Assembly: GCF_003425685.1 (NCBI RefSeq)
Contig: NZ_QJKM01000005.1
Span: forward strand, 310,001 to 374,000
Source: Rhizobium terrae
GTDB lineage: Bacteria > Pseudomonadota > Alphaproteobacteria > Rhizobiales > Rhizobiaceae
Direction: 5' to 3'
DNA: 64,000 nt
Each line of letters opens with the position of its first letter. The stretch's first letter is position 1. The position numbers were made by a program, and so were the translations under genes. Shown here one piece after another: positions 27,495 through 36,051 of this stretch. The notes under the pieces were generated by a model. The model saw only the letters and a program-made list of their open reading frames with translations. It made no database searches and had not been told where the DNA came from.

Positions 27495-28559
27495 ATGACG
27501 ATCCGCTGGAAATATCTGGCCATTTTGGTGATCGTGGCGCCGCTCCTCGGCTTCGGCTTCGCCTGGTCGGGGCTGATGAGCGTCAGGGCGAGCACCGGCC
27601 ACTGGGCGGCGACCGACTGGTTCCTGCATTGGGTGATGGGGAATTCGGTGCGCACCGCCGCGCTTTCCGTGGATGCTCCGCCGCTCGACAATCCGGCGCT
27701 GGTGCCGCCCGCCGCCGGCCATTTCGAGACAGGCTGCGCCATCTGTCACGGTTCGCCGTCGCAGGCGCGTTCGGCCGCCGTACTCGCCATGCTGCCGCCA
27801 CCGCCGGACCTGAAGACCGTCGTGCCGACCTGGAGCGACGCGCAGCTCTTCGAGATCGTCAAGCACGGCGTCCGTTTCACCGGCATGCCCGCCTGGCCGG
27901 CGCAGATGCGCGACGACGAGGTGTGGGACATGGTCGCCTTCCTGCGCAAGCTGCCGGACATGGACAGCGATGCCTATCTGCGGGCCTCCGGCCTGCACGG
28001 CATCGGCAAGGCCGGCGAGGTCTCGCCGCTGCCGATCACCTGCGAGAGCTGTCATTCGGAAAGGCGGCTCGAGGCCGCGAGCGTCATCCCGCGGCTCGCG
28101 GGCCAGTCGGAGGCCTATCTGCTGAATAGCCTGCGGGCCTATGCCCATGGCGAGCGGGCGAGCGGCATCATGCAGGTCGCTGTCGGAACGCTGCCGGAAG
28201 AGAGTTTGCCGGAACTTGCAGCCTACTATGCCAAACAGGCGCGGCCGCAGAGGCCGGCCCTGCCGGCGGATGCACAGCTTACGGAAAAAGGCCGCGAGAT
28301 CGCGGAAAAGGGAAGAGCGGCAGACAAAATTCCCGCCTGCCTCAGTTGCCACGAAAAGCCCGGCGGCAATCCCGCCTATCCGCGCATCTCGGGTCAGAGC
28401 GCTCCTTATCTGGAGCGCCAGCTTCGCCTCTTCCATGCAGGGGTCAGAGGCGGTTCCTCGTTCAGCCATCTGATGACCGAGGCGGCGAAAAACCTGAAGG
28501 AGGATGATTTTGCCGTTCTCGCGGCCTTTTTTGCCAGCCGCGAGAACGGCGGACCCTGA
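27495..28559 (+). CDS. Membrane-anchored tri-haem cytochrome c
   Basis: A 354-residue protein with an N-terminal membrane anchor (residues 7-28) and three CxxCH sites: CAICH (81-85), CESCH (183-187) and CLSCH (282-286). A candidate axial Met lies in FTGMPAW (131). The first domain resembles a mono-haem class I cytochrome c; the last two together resemble a c4-type di-haem protein. It is 11 bases after ctaG in the same direction, so it is probably an electron donor to the caa3 oxidase. Haem attachment places it outside the cytoplasm. Confidence 0.8.
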   Translation: MTIRWKYLAILVIVAPLLGFGFAWSGLMSVRASTGHWAATDWFLHWVMGNSVRTAALSVDAPPLDNPALVPPAAGHFETGCAICHGSPSQARSAAVLAMLPPPPDLKTVVPTWSDAQLFEIVKHGVRFTGMPAWPAQMRDDEVWDMVAFLRKLPDMDSDAYLRASGLHGIGKAGEVSPLPITCESCHSERRLEAASVIPRLAGQSEAYLLNSLRAYAHGERASGIMQVAVGTLPEESLPELAAYYAKQARPQRPALPADAQLTEKGREIAEKGRAADKIPACLSCHEKPGGNPAYPRISGQSAPYLERQLRLFHAGVRGGSSFSHLMTEAAKNLKEDDFAVLAAFFASRENGGP

Positions 28560-28620
28560 CCCGTCAAATCGTGATCAAGGCCACGCCTCCTCCCCAGGAG
28601 CCCGAAACCAAGCCCTGTGT

Positions 28621-28698
28621 CTAGACGGGGATGACCATCATGTAACAGGCCGCGATCACCAGCACGAAGCCTGCCGCTTCCACCCATTCTCTGACCAT
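28621..28698 (-). CDS. 25-residue membrane microprotein with its own stress promoter
   Basis: The frame encodes MVREWVEAAGFVLVIAACYM followed by MVIPV, a single hydrophobic helix with a charged N-terminus. The start is chosen because GGAGG lies 7 bases before it; an in-frame ATG 12 bases upstream contains that GGAGG and is less likely. A minus-strand GGAAC-N17-GTT promoter ends about 30 bases upstream, giving a leader near 22 bases. No homologue recognised. Promoter, ribosome-binding site and hydrophobic ORF in the right order argue that it is real. Confidence 0.5.
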   Translation of the reverse strand: MVREWVEAAGFVLVIAACYMMVIPV

Positions 28699-28727
28699 CG
28701 TCGCCTCCATCGCTTCGGTCGTGAATG

Positions 28728-28752
28728 AACGCAGGAGCCACATACTAGTTCC
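28728..28752 (-). promoter_or_regulatory. EcfG-type stress promoter of the microprotein (N17)
   Basis: Minus-strand GGAAC (28752-28748), 17 bases, GTT (28730-28728). Confidence 0.6.
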
Positions 28753-28815
28753 ACGAAATGGCCATAAACGTGGCGGGCCTGCCTTAAATGTGATCGAGCA
28801 TGGTTAACGTCCTGT

Positions 28816-29082
28816 CTACGGGCCGTCGGCCTCGGCTCTGGCGCGGGCCGCTTCGAGTATGGCACGCACCTCGCGCGCGGCGGAGTTCTCGATCGCGAAG
28901 GCTCCTTCGGGGTTGAGGCCCGGATCCTCCTCGTTGTCCTTGAATGTGGCGTCGTCGCGGAGTCTTCTCAGGAAGGAGGTGATGGTCACTTCGCCGCCGA
29001 TCATCGCCGCCAGCATCTCGATCAGCAGTTCGCGATGGGCATTGAGCCTGCCCTCCAGTTCATGCGGTGTCATCGTCGACAT
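28816..29082 (-). CDS. Hypothetical cytoplasmic protein (88 aa)
   Basis: A charged, mostly helical 88-residue protein starting MSTMTPHELEGRLNAHRELL and ending in an Ala/Arg-rich helix. The ATG follows GGAGGAG. It is divergent from the next small gene across 117 bases. No domain recognised and no stress promoter seen on its strand. Confidence 0.6.
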   Translation of the reverse strand: MSTMTPHELEGRLNAHRELLIEMLAAMIGGEVTITSFLRRLRDDATFKDNEEDPGLNPEGAFAIENSAAREVRAILEAARARAEADGP

Positions 29083-29145
29083 GGAATCTCCTCCGCTGTT
29101 TGCCTGTTCTCCCCGGTTAAAGAGATAGGGGACGGTTTCGGGGAG

Positions 29146-29170
29146 GGAACAATCCACCCGACCGAAAGTT
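29146..29170 (+). promoter_or_regulatory. EcfG-type stress promoter (N17)
   Basis: GGAAC (29146-29150), 17 bases, GTT (29168-29170), 29 bases before the ATG at 29200. Confidence 0.65.
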
Positions 29171-29199
29171 GAACTTCCATCAACGAGATGGAGGCAGTC

Positions 29200-29487
29200 A
29201 TGGCGGAGTTTGCCAGAACAGACGGCGACAGACCGGAACGCGATGTACGCGATCGGCTGATCCTTGCCCTCTACGCCCAGCTGAAAGCCGAGCGACAGAC
29301 ACGCGAGGCGCTGGAATATGCCATCCGCAACGGCGCGCTTGCGCCTGAAGTGCTGGAGGCGATCGCCAGCGACCCCATTCCGGCGGCAGCGGCGGAAGAT
29401 GTCGCCGCGGTCGAGAAAGTCATCGCGCTCGACGCCCATCGGCGGCAGGCCGCAGTCGGCAGGTTTACCGGAGAAGACAAGCCATGA
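29200..29487 (+). CDS. Hypothetical stress-promoter protein (95 aa)
   Basis: A charged helical protein starting MAEFARTDGDRPERDVRDRL, with ALYAQLKAERQTREALEYAI. The ATG at 29200 is preferred to one 12 bases upstream because GGAGG lies 5 bases before it. It overlaps the following lipoprotein gene by 4 bases (ATGA). No known domain. It probably leads an operon of itself, the lipoprotein and perhaps glgX. Confidence 0.6.
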   Translation: MAEFARTDGDRPERDVRDRLILALYAQLKAERQTREALEYAIRNGALAPEVLEAIASDPIPAAAAEDVAAVEKVIALDAHRRQAAVGRFTGEDKP

Positions 29488-29729
29488 AGCATTTGATCAT
29501 GATCCTTTCGACCCTCGTGCTGTTGAGCGGCTGCAGTGACGACAGCGAAAAACAGAGCGATCCCATCAACAACACGCCGCCGCCCCAGCCCAGCAATACG
29601 GCGCCAGTCGACCGCAGCCCGACGCCGCAAAGCGGCACGGGCGGACAGAGTCCGACGACCTCGCCCTCCGGCACGACGAATACGGCGCCGGGCAACAACC
29701 CACCGCCGGCAGCCACCGGAAAACCATAA
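29484..29729 (+). CDS. Small Pro/Thr/Ser-rich lipoprotein
   Basis: An 81-residue protein. The signal peptide MKHLIMILSTLVLLSGC ends in a lipobox LLSGC, so Cys17 should be lipidated. The rest is a disordered Pro/Thr/Ser/Asn/Gly region with no fold. It is translationally coupled to the gene before it and lies 70 bases before glgX. Function unknown; the tail may span the periplasm. Confidence 0.7.
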   Translation: MKHLIMILSTLVLLSGCSDDSEKQSDPINNTPPPQPSNTAPVDRSPTPQSGTGGQSPTTSPSGTTNTAPGNNPPPAATGKP

Positions 29730-29799
29730 TTTCATCCGCTCCCGGGAACGAAATGCTGTGCCGCACCATTATCCCGCGAATCTTTCAATCGGGTGCGGC

Positions 29800-31878
29800 A
29801 TGGACACAAAATCGAACCATTTTGTCATCGAACCCGGCTCCTGGCTTCGGCTCGGAGCCAATTTTGACGGTGAGGGCGTCAATTTCGCGATATTTTCCGC
29901 GCATGCGGAACGTGTCGAACTCTGCCTTTATGATCCAAGCGGGAAGATAGAAATCGCCCGGCTGGAGCTTCCGGAATATACCCACGAGATCTGGCACGGC
30001 TATATCCCCGGCCTGAAGCCGGGGGCGCTTTACGGCTTCCGTGTCCATGGCCCCTACGATCCGGAAAACGGCCACCGGTTCAATCCGAACAAATTGCTGA
30101 TCGATCCTTACGCTCGCGAACTGGTCGGCGACGTCGAGTGGAACGAGGCGCATTTTGCCTACGACCTGCTGCATCCGGACAAGGATCTCACGTTCGACGA
30201 ACGGGACAGCGGTCCCTTCTTGCCGAAATGCCGGGTAATCGACCCAGACGAATTCGACTGGCAGGACCAGAACCGCCCGAATATCCCCTGGCCTCATGCG
30301 GTCGTCTACGAGACGCATGTGAAAGGTTTTACCCAGCTCAACCCGGCCATTCCGGAGACGCTGCGCGGCACGTTCGAAGGCATGAGCCACAAGGCCTCCG
30401 TGGATTATATCAAGAGCCTCGGCATCACCTCCGTGGAGCTGATGCCCGTCCATTATTTCCCCGACGACCAGCACCTGCTCGACAAGGGTCTCCGTAATTT
30501 CTGGGGCTACAACACGCTTGGCTTCTTCGCGGCGGCTCCGCGCTATTACGGCCCGCGCGGCATCCAGGGTTTTCGGGACATGGTGCGAGCCTTCCACGAC
30601 GCCGGCATCGAGGTGATCCTCGACGTGGTCTATAACCACACGGCGGAGGGCAACGAGCTCGGGCCGACGCTTTCGTTCAAGGGCATCGACAACTTTTCCT
30701 ATTACCGAACGATGCCGGACCAGCACCGCTACTATATCAACGACACGGGCACCGGCAACACGGTCAATACCTCCCATCCGCGCGTGCTGCAGCTCATCAT
30801 GGACTCGCTGCGCTACTGGGTGGAGTCCATGCATGTCGATGGTTTCCGTTTCGATCTCGGTACCATTCTCGGCCGCGAACCGCAGGGTTTCGACCAGCGC
30901 GGCGGTTTCTTCGACGCGATGACGCAGGACCCGGTACTCTCCAGGGTGAAACTGATCGGCGAGCCCTGGGATATCGGCCCCGGCGGTTATCAGGTCGGGG
31001 GATTCCCGCCCGGCTGGGCCGAATGGAACGACAAGTACCGCGATACGGTGCGCGAATACTGGAAGGGCACCAATGTCTCGACCGATTTCGCCGCCCGCCT
31101 GCTCGGTTCCGGCGACCTCTACGACCAGCGCGGCCGGCGCCCCTGGGCGAGCGTCAACTTCATTGCCGCCCATGACGGTTTCACGCTGAACGACCTCGTC
31201 TCCTATAACGAGAAACACAACGAGGCCAACGGCGAGGACAACAACGACGGTCACAACGACAACCGCAGCTACAACTATGGCGCTGAAGGTCCGACCGAGG
31301 ACGAGGGCATCAATGGGGTGCGCGACCGCCAGAAGCGCAATTTCCTCGCCACGCTGTTCTTTTCGCATGGCACGCCGATGCTGCTTGCCGGCGACGAGTT
31401 CGGCCGCAGCCAGATGGGCAACAACAACGGCTATTGCCAGGACAGCGACATTTCCTGGGTCCATTGGGAGAACCTGCCGGAGACCTGCGAGGAATTGCGC
31501 GCTTTCACCCGCCATATCATCAAGCTGCGCCGCGAACAGCCGCTCTTGAGGCGGGAGAACTGGCGCGACGGGCTCGACATCAAGTGGTTCAACGCCGGCG
31601 GCGGCTTCCAGACGCCCGAACAATGGGATGAGGGTTCGACGCTCGGCCTCTATATCGGCCGCCCCGATCTGCGGGAAGAGGAAGGCATCTGGCATGACGT
31701 GCTGATGCTCTTCAATCCCTTCGAAGGCACCGTGCCTTTCCGCATCCCGCAATTCGGCGAGGGCGGCTGGGTGCTGGAACTGACCACGTCCGATCTTGCA
31801 AAGCGCGGGTTGCGGATTACCAAGGAAAAGGACTTCGAGCTCGAAGGCCGCAGCCTGGTGCTTTTCAGGCGGCCGTGA
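29800..31878 (+). CDS. glgX: Glycogen debranching enzyme GlgX
   Basis: A 692-residue GH13 isoamylase-type enzyme that removes alpha-1,6 branches from glycogen remnants. An N-terminal CBM48 domain (RLGANFDGEGVNFAIFSAHAERVELCLYD) precedes the barrel with VVYETHVKGFTQLNP, DVVYNHTAEGNELGP, nucleophile Asp in DGFRFDLGT, acid/base Glu in LIGEPWDIG, and NFIAAHDGFTLNDLVSY. The start at MDTKSNHF is chosen because CBM48 follows directly; no strong Shine-Dalgarno is visible. It converges on glgA across a shared terminator, so glycogen breakdown and synthesis genes sit tail to tail. Confidence 0.9.
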   Translation: MDTKSNHFVIEPGSWLRLGANFDGEGVNFAIFSAHAERVELCLYDPSGKIEIARLELPEYTHEIWHGYIPGLKPGALYGFRVHGPYDPENGHRFNPNKLLIDPYARELVGDVEWNEAHFAYDLLHPDKDLTFDERDSGPFLPKCRVIDPDEFDWQDQNRPNIPWPHAVVYETHVKGFTQLNPAIPETLRGTFEGMSHKASVDYIKSLGITSVELMPVHYFPDDQHLLDKGLRNFWGYNTLGFFAAAPRYYGPRGIQGFRDMVRAFHDAGIEVILDVVYNHTAEGNELGPTLSFKGIDNFSYYRTMPDQHRYYINDTGTGNTVNTSHPRVLQLIMDSLRYWVESMHVDGFRFDLGTILGREPQGFDQRGGFFDAMTQDPVLSRVKLIGEPWDIGPGGYQVGGFPPGWAEWNDKYRDTVREYWKGTNVSTDFAARLLGSGDLYDQRGRRPWASVNFIAAHDGFTLNDLVSYNEKHNEANGEDNNDGHNDNRSYNYGAEGPTEDEGINGVRDRQKRNFLATLFFSHGTPMLLAGDEFGRSQMGNNNGYCQDSDISWVHWENLPETCEELRAFTRHIIKLRREQPLLRRENWRDGLDIKWFNAGGGFQTPEQWDEGSTLGLYIGRPDLREEEGIWHDVLMLFNPFEGTVPFRIPQFGEGGWVLELTTSDLAKRGLRITKEKDFELEGRSLVLFRRP

Positions 31879-31895
31879 AGTGGTCTTCCCGTTGC

Positions 31896-31926
31896 AAAAA
31901 AACCGGCCGTTACGGCCGGTTTTTTC
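31896..31926. terminator. Bidirectional terminator between glgX and glgA
   Basis: AACCGGCCG-TTA-CGGCCGGTT is flanked by an A-run on the left and a T-run on the right, so it can stop transcripts from both convergent genes. Confidence 0.85.
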
Positions 31927-31951
31927 GTGGATGTCCGAGATCGAAGAGGGG

Positions 31952-33529
31952 TTACAGCACTGCCCGGCGGATATCGGCGGCCGGCGCGACGACCTGTCCC
32001 GACTTGCGCACGAGGTTTGCGTAGACAGCGGCATATTGCTGGGCGCTGCGCTCCCAGGAAAATTTCGCCTTCATACCCTGGTTCTGCAGCCGCGCCCACA
32101 TTTTGGGATCCTGGTAGGCGTGCAGTGCGCGGCGCAGCGCCAGCCGCAGCCCGTCCGTCGTCACCGGGTGGAACTGGAAGCCGGTCGCGACCCGCGCCGA
32201 CATTGCCGCGTCATTGGCGTCGATGATCGTCTCCGACAGGCCGCCGGTGCGCGAGACGACCGGCACGCAGCCGTAGCGCAGGGCATAAAGCTGGGTGAGG
32301 CCGCAGGGCTCGAAGCGCGATGGCTGGACGATCGCGTCCGAGCCGCCATGAATGAGATGCGCCGTCGGTTCGTCGTAGCCGACATGCACCGCCATGCGGC
32401 CCGCAAAGCGGGAGGCGGTGTTCAGAAGCGCCTGCTCTATGTCCTTGTCGCCCTGGCCGAAGACGATCACCATGCCGCCGTTGTTGACGACCTCGTCGGC
32501 CGTTTCCGCGAACATGTCGAAACCCTTCTGCCAGGTCAGCCGGCTGACGGCTGAAAAAACCGGCCCTTCATGAGATGCGTCGAGGCCGAACAGTTCCAGC
32601 AGGACGGCCCGGTTCTCGCGCTTGCGGCGCAGGCTGCCGACGTCGTAGTTGCGGGGCAGATGCGGGTCGGTGGAGGGATCCCAGATATCGAGGTCGATGC
32701 CGTTGACGATGCCGCGGAGCACCGAAACGCGAGCGTTCAGCACGCCGTCCATGCCCATGCCGAAACGCGGTGTGAGGATTTCGCGGGCATAGGTGGGGCT
32801 GACGGTGGTGATCGCGTCGGCCGTCTGCAGCCCTCCCTTCAGAAAGCTGATGTCTCCGAAATATTCCAGCCGGTCCATGGAATAGGCATGCGGCGGAAGA
32901 CCGAGATGATCCAGCAGCTCGGCGCCACACTGGCCCTGGAAGGCGAGATTGTGGATCGTCAGCACGACGGGCGTCATGCAGTTCCGTTCGCGCATGTAGA
33001 CCGAGGTCAGCGCCGATTGCCAGTCGTGGGTATGGACAAGTTCGGGAACCCAGCCGGGTAGAACGCCGTCGGCGATCTCCGCGGCCGCCAGCGACAGCGC
33101 GGCAAACCTCTTCCAGTTGTCCGGATGGTCGGCGCCACGCTCATCGACATAAGGACCTCCCGGCCGGTCGTAAAGAGACGGGGCATCGAGCACGAAGAGG
33201 CTCAGTCCTTCGAAGCGGGTGTGCAGCAGCGAGGCCTTTTCGCCCAGCAGGTCCTCGAACGTGACAAGCGGCGTGGCGCTTTTGAGCTGTTCCATCACCT
33301 TGGGATAGCCGGGAATGAGCGTCGTCGTTTCTATACCCAGCGCGGCAAGCGCCTTGGGGAGGGAGCCGGTGACGTCGGCAAGGCCGCCGGTCTTCACGAG
33401 CGGAAAGATTTCCGAAGTTACGGACAGAACCCTCATCTGCGGCAAGGCTCGCTTTTCGGGGCCTATCCCCACTTCCCGATCCGGCGTTCCGCGCTGGGCA
33501 TCGTCAATCGAGACGTAAGCGTTCATCAT
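31952..33529 (-). CDS. glgA: Glycogen synthase (ADP-glucose)
   Basis: A 525-residue GT5 enzyme that extends alpha-1,4 glucan from ADP-glucose. The N-terminal [16 protein letters not shown] substrate loop is present, with HTHDW, and the C-terminal half has [11 protein letters not shown] and the [18 protein letters not shown] catalytic segment. The first in-frame GTG lies in the ribosome-binding region, so the ATG preceded by GGAGGAAGG is used. Its N-terminus carries an extra segment of about 25 residues before [16 protein letters not shown] stress-type promoter sits upstream. GlgB and GlgC are not in the window. Confidence 0.88.
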   Translation of the reverse strand: MMNAYVSIDDAQRGTPDREVGIGPEKRALPQMRVLSVTSEIFPLVKTGGLADVTGSLPKALAALGIETTTLIPGYPKVMEQLKSATPLVTFEDLLGEKASLLHTRFEGLSLFVLDAPSLYDRPGGPYVDERGADHPDNWKRFAALSLAAAEIADGVLPGWVPELVHTHDWQSALTSVYMRERNCMTPVVLTIHNLAFQGQCGAELLDHLGLPPHAYSMDRLEYFGDISFLKGGLQTADAITTVSPTYAREILTPRFGMGMDGVLNARVSVLRGIVNGIDLDIWDPSTDPHLPRNYDVGSLRRKRENRAVLLELFGLDASHEGPVFSAVSRLTWQKGFDMFAETADEVVNNGGMVIVFGQGDKDIEQALLNTASRFAGRMAVHVGYDEPTAHLIHGGSDAIVQPSRFEPCGLTQLYALRYGCVPVVSRTGGLSETIIDANDAAMSARVATGFQFHPVTTDGLRLALRRALHAYQDPKMWARLQNQGMKAKFSWERSAQQYAAVYANLVRKSGQVVAPAADIRRAVL

Positions 33530-33564
33530 GCCTTCCTCCGCCACGGGTCATTGGCACCCTTCCG

Positions 33565-33590
33565 AACGTTCAGGCCTTGGGCAACGTTCC
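33565..33590 (-). promoter_or_regulatory. EcfG-type stress promoter of glgA (N18)
   Basis: Minus-strand GGAAC (33590-33586), 18 bases, GTT (33567-33565), 35 bases before the glgA ATG. Confidence 0.6.
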
Positions 33591-33727
33591 AACGGTGGCG
33601 CGGATTCAGGCGGAGATCAAACACGCAAGCCATTTTTTATTTTTCCAGGCAAAGAAATCCGTCATCGCGGCAAGACGTGCCACCGCGATTGATAAAACCG
33701 GTTTTTGATACAATGGTGCCGGGGCTT

Positions 33728-34090
33728 CTACTCGCCGACCGGAACCTTCTTGGAGCGTCGCTTGGCCGGCTCGACGGATTCGGGCATCGCCGCCGGAGGC
33801 TTCGAATTCGTCTTTGCTGATGATGCGGCCTTAGCCGGCGCTTTCGCAGTCAGCGTTTTTACAGCCGGTGCCTTCGATGAAGACGCAGCCTTTGGCGCTG
33901 TTCCCGGAGGTTTTATCGCGGCTGAGGTCTTCCTGCCCCTGGCAGCGCCTGAAGAAGGAACCGGACCGAGCGTCGCGTATTCGAGCTTCGCCCTTTCCCA
34001 ATGCTCCCTATCTTTGCCGGCAGGATAACCTTCCTCTTCCCACAAAGCGTAAGCACGCTTTCTGATCCACTCGTCTTCGGATTCTGCCAT
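33728..34090 (-). CDS. DUF2934 protein with Lys/Ala/Pro-rich tail
   Basis: A 120-residue protein. Residues 1-35 (MAESEDEWIRKRAYALWEEE ... REHWERA) match the short DUF2934 motif. The rest is a Lys/Ala/Pro/Ser-rich basic tail like those of histone H1-type proteins, possibly DNA-binding. The ATG follows GGAGACAATA. A stress-type promoter ends about 28 bases upstream and is divergent from the next gene's promoter. Function unknown. Confidence 0.7.
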   Translation of the reverse strand: MAESEDEWIRKRAYALWEEEGYPAGKDREHWERAKLEYATLGPVPSSGAARGRKTSAAIKPPGTAPKAASSSKAPAVKTLTAKAPAKAASSAKTNSKPPAAMPESVEPAKRRSKKVPVGE

Positions 34091-34117
34091 TATTGTCTCC
34101 ATTCGCCCGGTCGTCCA

Positions 34118-34142
34118 AACGGATGCCACGCGGAAAAGTTCC
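34118..34142 (-). promoter_or_regulatory. EcfG-type stress promoter of the DUF2934 gene (N17)
   Basis: Minus-strand GGAAC (34142-34138), 17 bases, GTT (34120-34118). Confidence 0.65.
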
Positions 34143-34211
34143 ATGAAGAAAACGAAAATCACAACACGGCCAAGGGGGAACGCGGCCACTCAAAAAAACG
34201 ACTTCCCATGC

Positions 34212-34236
34212 GGAACTTTTTGCAGTCCAGAAGGTT
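34212..34236 (+). promoter_or_regulatory. EcfG-type stress promoter (N17)
   Basis: GGAAC (34212-34216), 17 bases, GTT (34234-34236), 28 bases before the ATG at 34265. Confidence 0.65.
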
Positions 34237-34264
34237 TATCGCCGCCGGGAAGGAGACACATCCA

Positions 34265-34513
34265 ATGGAAAAATACTGCGATATCGTTCCGCACGCAACC
34301 GGCTGGGTCTATGTAATCGACGGAGTTCAGTCTGCGTCTTATTACCACACCTATGACCTCGCCATGAACGCCGCACATGCACATCTTGCCCGGATCGGTG
34401 CATCCGGCGACAAGGTTTTCCGACGCCAGGCGCCGAACGGGGAGATGCTGCCCGTGTCGATGCTTGCCAAGGGCCTGCCGGGATCGGTTTTGAGGGTTTC
34501 GCTTTCAGCCTGA
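34265..34513 (+). CDS. DUF2188-like small protein
   Basis: An 82-residue protein. IVPHATGWVYVIDGVQSASY, then DLAMNAAHAHLARIG and VFRRQAPNGEML, reproduce the beta-beta-helix-beta pattern of DUF2188 proteins, though the match is loose. The ATG follows GGGAAGGAGA. It has its own stress-type promoter. Family function unknown. Confidence 0.6.
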   Translation: MEKYCDIVPHATGWVYVIDGVQSASYYHTYDLAMNAAHAHLARIGASGDKVFRRQAPNGEMLPVSMLAKGLPGSVLRVSLSA

Positions 34514-34677
34514 CCCTGTCGGGTCGATTACGTCGGACAGACCGTCCGGTGATGCAAGAAGATGATGCAAGGTGATGCAAGAAGAAGCCCGGTCGAAGTC
34601 CGGGCTTTTCCGTTGGGCGCATTTTCCTTGCTTGAAAAGAGGCGCGGGCTTGGCCGCGCCTCCTCCGGCACGAGGCG

Positions 34678-35175
34678 TCAGGCGGCCTTCTGGGCCGCGA
34701 CGTTGACGGCGGATTTTGCGAGCGCGGTCAGGCTTTCGTCGGTCTTGCTTTCCTCGGCGAGCGTCTGTTCGAGGAGGGTGACCGCGTCCTTCAGGCCGAG
34801 CTGCTGGGCCCAGGAGCGCAGTGTGCCGTAGCGGCTGATCTCGTAGTGCTCGACGGCCTGGGCGGCTGCCAGCAGGCCGGCGTCGAGGGCCGGATTGCCC
34901 TTGAATTCTTCGAGAATTTCCTCGCCTTCCTCGATGATGCCGTCGATTGCCGGGCAGGTCTTGCCCTGGGCGCGCTTGCCGATGATCTCGAAGACCTGCT
35001 TCAGACGTTCGATCTGGCCTTCGGTCTCGTCGCGGTGTTTTTCAAAAGCAGCCTTGAGCTTCTGATCCTGCGCGCCGCGTGCCATCTTCGGCAACGCCTT
35101 CACGATCTGGCGCTCGGCGTAATAGATGTCCTTGAGGGTCTCGTGGAAAAGATCGTCGAGGGTCTTCGTGGCCAT
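34678..35175 (-). CDS. DUF892 ferritin-like protein (YciE/YciF type)
   Basis: A 165-residue, all-helical protein starting MATKTLDDLFHETLKDIYYA. Conserved acidic and His residues include YYAERQI, HRDETEGQIERL and AVEHYEISRYGTL, spaced as in the ferritin-like di-metal fold of DUF892. Stress induction is usual for the family. The ATG follows GGAGAG. An N18 stress-type promoter lies about 50 bases upstream. The role may be metal or peroxide handling (inference). Confidence 0.83.
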   Translation of the reverse strand: MATKTLDDLFHETLKDIYYAERQIVKALPKMARGAQDQKLKAAFEKHRDETEGQIERLKQVFEIIGKRAQGKTCPAIDGIIEEGEEILEEFKGNPALDAGLLAAAQAVEHYEISRYGTLRSWAQQLGLKDAVTLLEQTLAEESKTDESLTALAKSAVNVAAQKAA

Positions 35176-35226
35176 TGCTCTCTCCTTGGTTTTTGAAATA
35201 TCGAGGCGGGGATCTCCCGCCGCATT

Positions 35227-35252
35227 AACAACCGAAGGGCGTTTATGGTTCC
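35227..35252 (-). promoter_or_regulatory. EcfG-type stress promoter of the DUF892 gene (N18)
   Basis: Minus-strand GGAAC (35252-35248), 18 bases, GTT (35229-35227). Confidence 0.6.
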
Positions 35253-35314
35253 CGACCCATCGGGTTGTCGTCAGCCGGAGGTCGCCATTCCCCGACACGG
35301 TCTGCCCGTCCGGT

Positions 35315-35902
35315 TCATTCCTCCCACCAGTTCAGGAGGCCTTCGGTATCCGTCAGCCGAAGCTGGTTGGAGAAACGCCTGCCGAACAGCGCAAGCGAGG
35401 CGTCGTGGGTTTCGTCGGACGTGCTGCAGATCGCGTCGCTGACGACGATGATCGCATAACCGAGATCCACGGCGCCGAGCACCGCCGCCAGGACGCAGAC
35501 ATCCGTTTCGCCACCGCTGACGACCAGCGTGGTGACGCCTTGCGCCTGGAGGAAGTGGTGAAGACGACCGTCGAGCCAGGGAGAATAGGTCATCTTGTCG
35601 AAGACCGTGGCCGGAGGCACCAGCGCGCGCAACTCAGGGAGGATATCCACCATCGGATCGCCGAGTTCGCTCCGCGTCATCATCGACCATTTCTCATAAT
35701 AGCCCCGCCAGCTGCCGTTGGCGTCCGACGGTGTCTTCGGCGTCACGAAGCGCGTGAAGACGGTCTTTTCCGGATGACGGCCGGCAATTACCGCAACGGT
35801 CTCGCGGACCCGCTGCATCCAGGGAATGTGCCAGGGCGTAAGTTCCGCGAACATGCGCTGCATGTCGATGCACAGGTGCCGGCAACGACGGGGATCTTCC
35901 AT
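35315..35902 (-). CDS. Isochorismatase-family cysteine hydrolase
   Basis: A 195-residue hydrolase. Catalytic candidates are Asp13 in CIDMQRMF, the Lys in FDKMTYSPW and the Cys in SGGETDVCVLAAVLGAVDLGY, the standard Asp-Lys-Cys triad of the family. Related enzymes cleave nicotinamide, ureidoacrylate or isochorismate; the substrate cannot be read here. The ATG follows GGAGAAAAGC. It shares a palindromic stress-type promoter element with the divergent small gene. Confidence 0.8.
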   Translation of the reverse strand: MEDPRRCRHLCIDMQRMFAELTPWHIPWMQRVRETVAVIAGRHPEKTVFTRFVTPKTPSDANGSWRGYYEKWSMMTRSELGDPMVDILPELRALVPPATVFDKMTYSPWLDGRLHHFLQAQGVTTLVVSGGETDVCVLAAVLGAVDLGYAIIVVSDAICSTSDETHDASLALFGRRFSNQLRLTDTEGLLNWWEE

Positions 35903-35944
35903 GCTTTTCTCCGCTTCTTCCCCCTTCGTTCCAAGGGCGGAGGA

Positions 35945-35972
35945 GGAACTGGCGGGCCGATCGAAATGTTCC
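35945..35972. promoter_or_regulatory. Palindromic, possibly bidirectional EcfG-type promoter (GGAAC-N18-GTTCC)
   Basis: GGAAC (35945-35949) and GTTCC (35968-35972) give a complete -35/-10 set on both strands, with 18 bases between GGAAC and GTT in either direction. Minus-strand reading leads to the isochorismatase gene after about 38 bases. Confidence 0.55.
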
Positions 35973-35985
35973 GGCGCGCTAATAC

Positions 35986-36011
35986 GGAACGGTCGCCTCG
36001 GTCATCGCGTT
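35986..36011 (+). promoter_or_regulatory. EcfG-type stress promoter (N18)
   Basis: GGAAC (35986-35990), 18 bases, GTT (36009-36011), 40 bases before the ATG at 36052. It is a second plus-strand candidate, better placed than the palindromic site. Confidence 0.55.
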
Positions 36012-36051
36012 GACGCTTCGACCGGAGCATCGTGCTCTAAGGGAGAATGAC

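Noticed and set aside
29748-29775. GGAAC before glgX
   Set aside because: No GTT at the needed distance; glgX may instead be read from the promoter at 29146.
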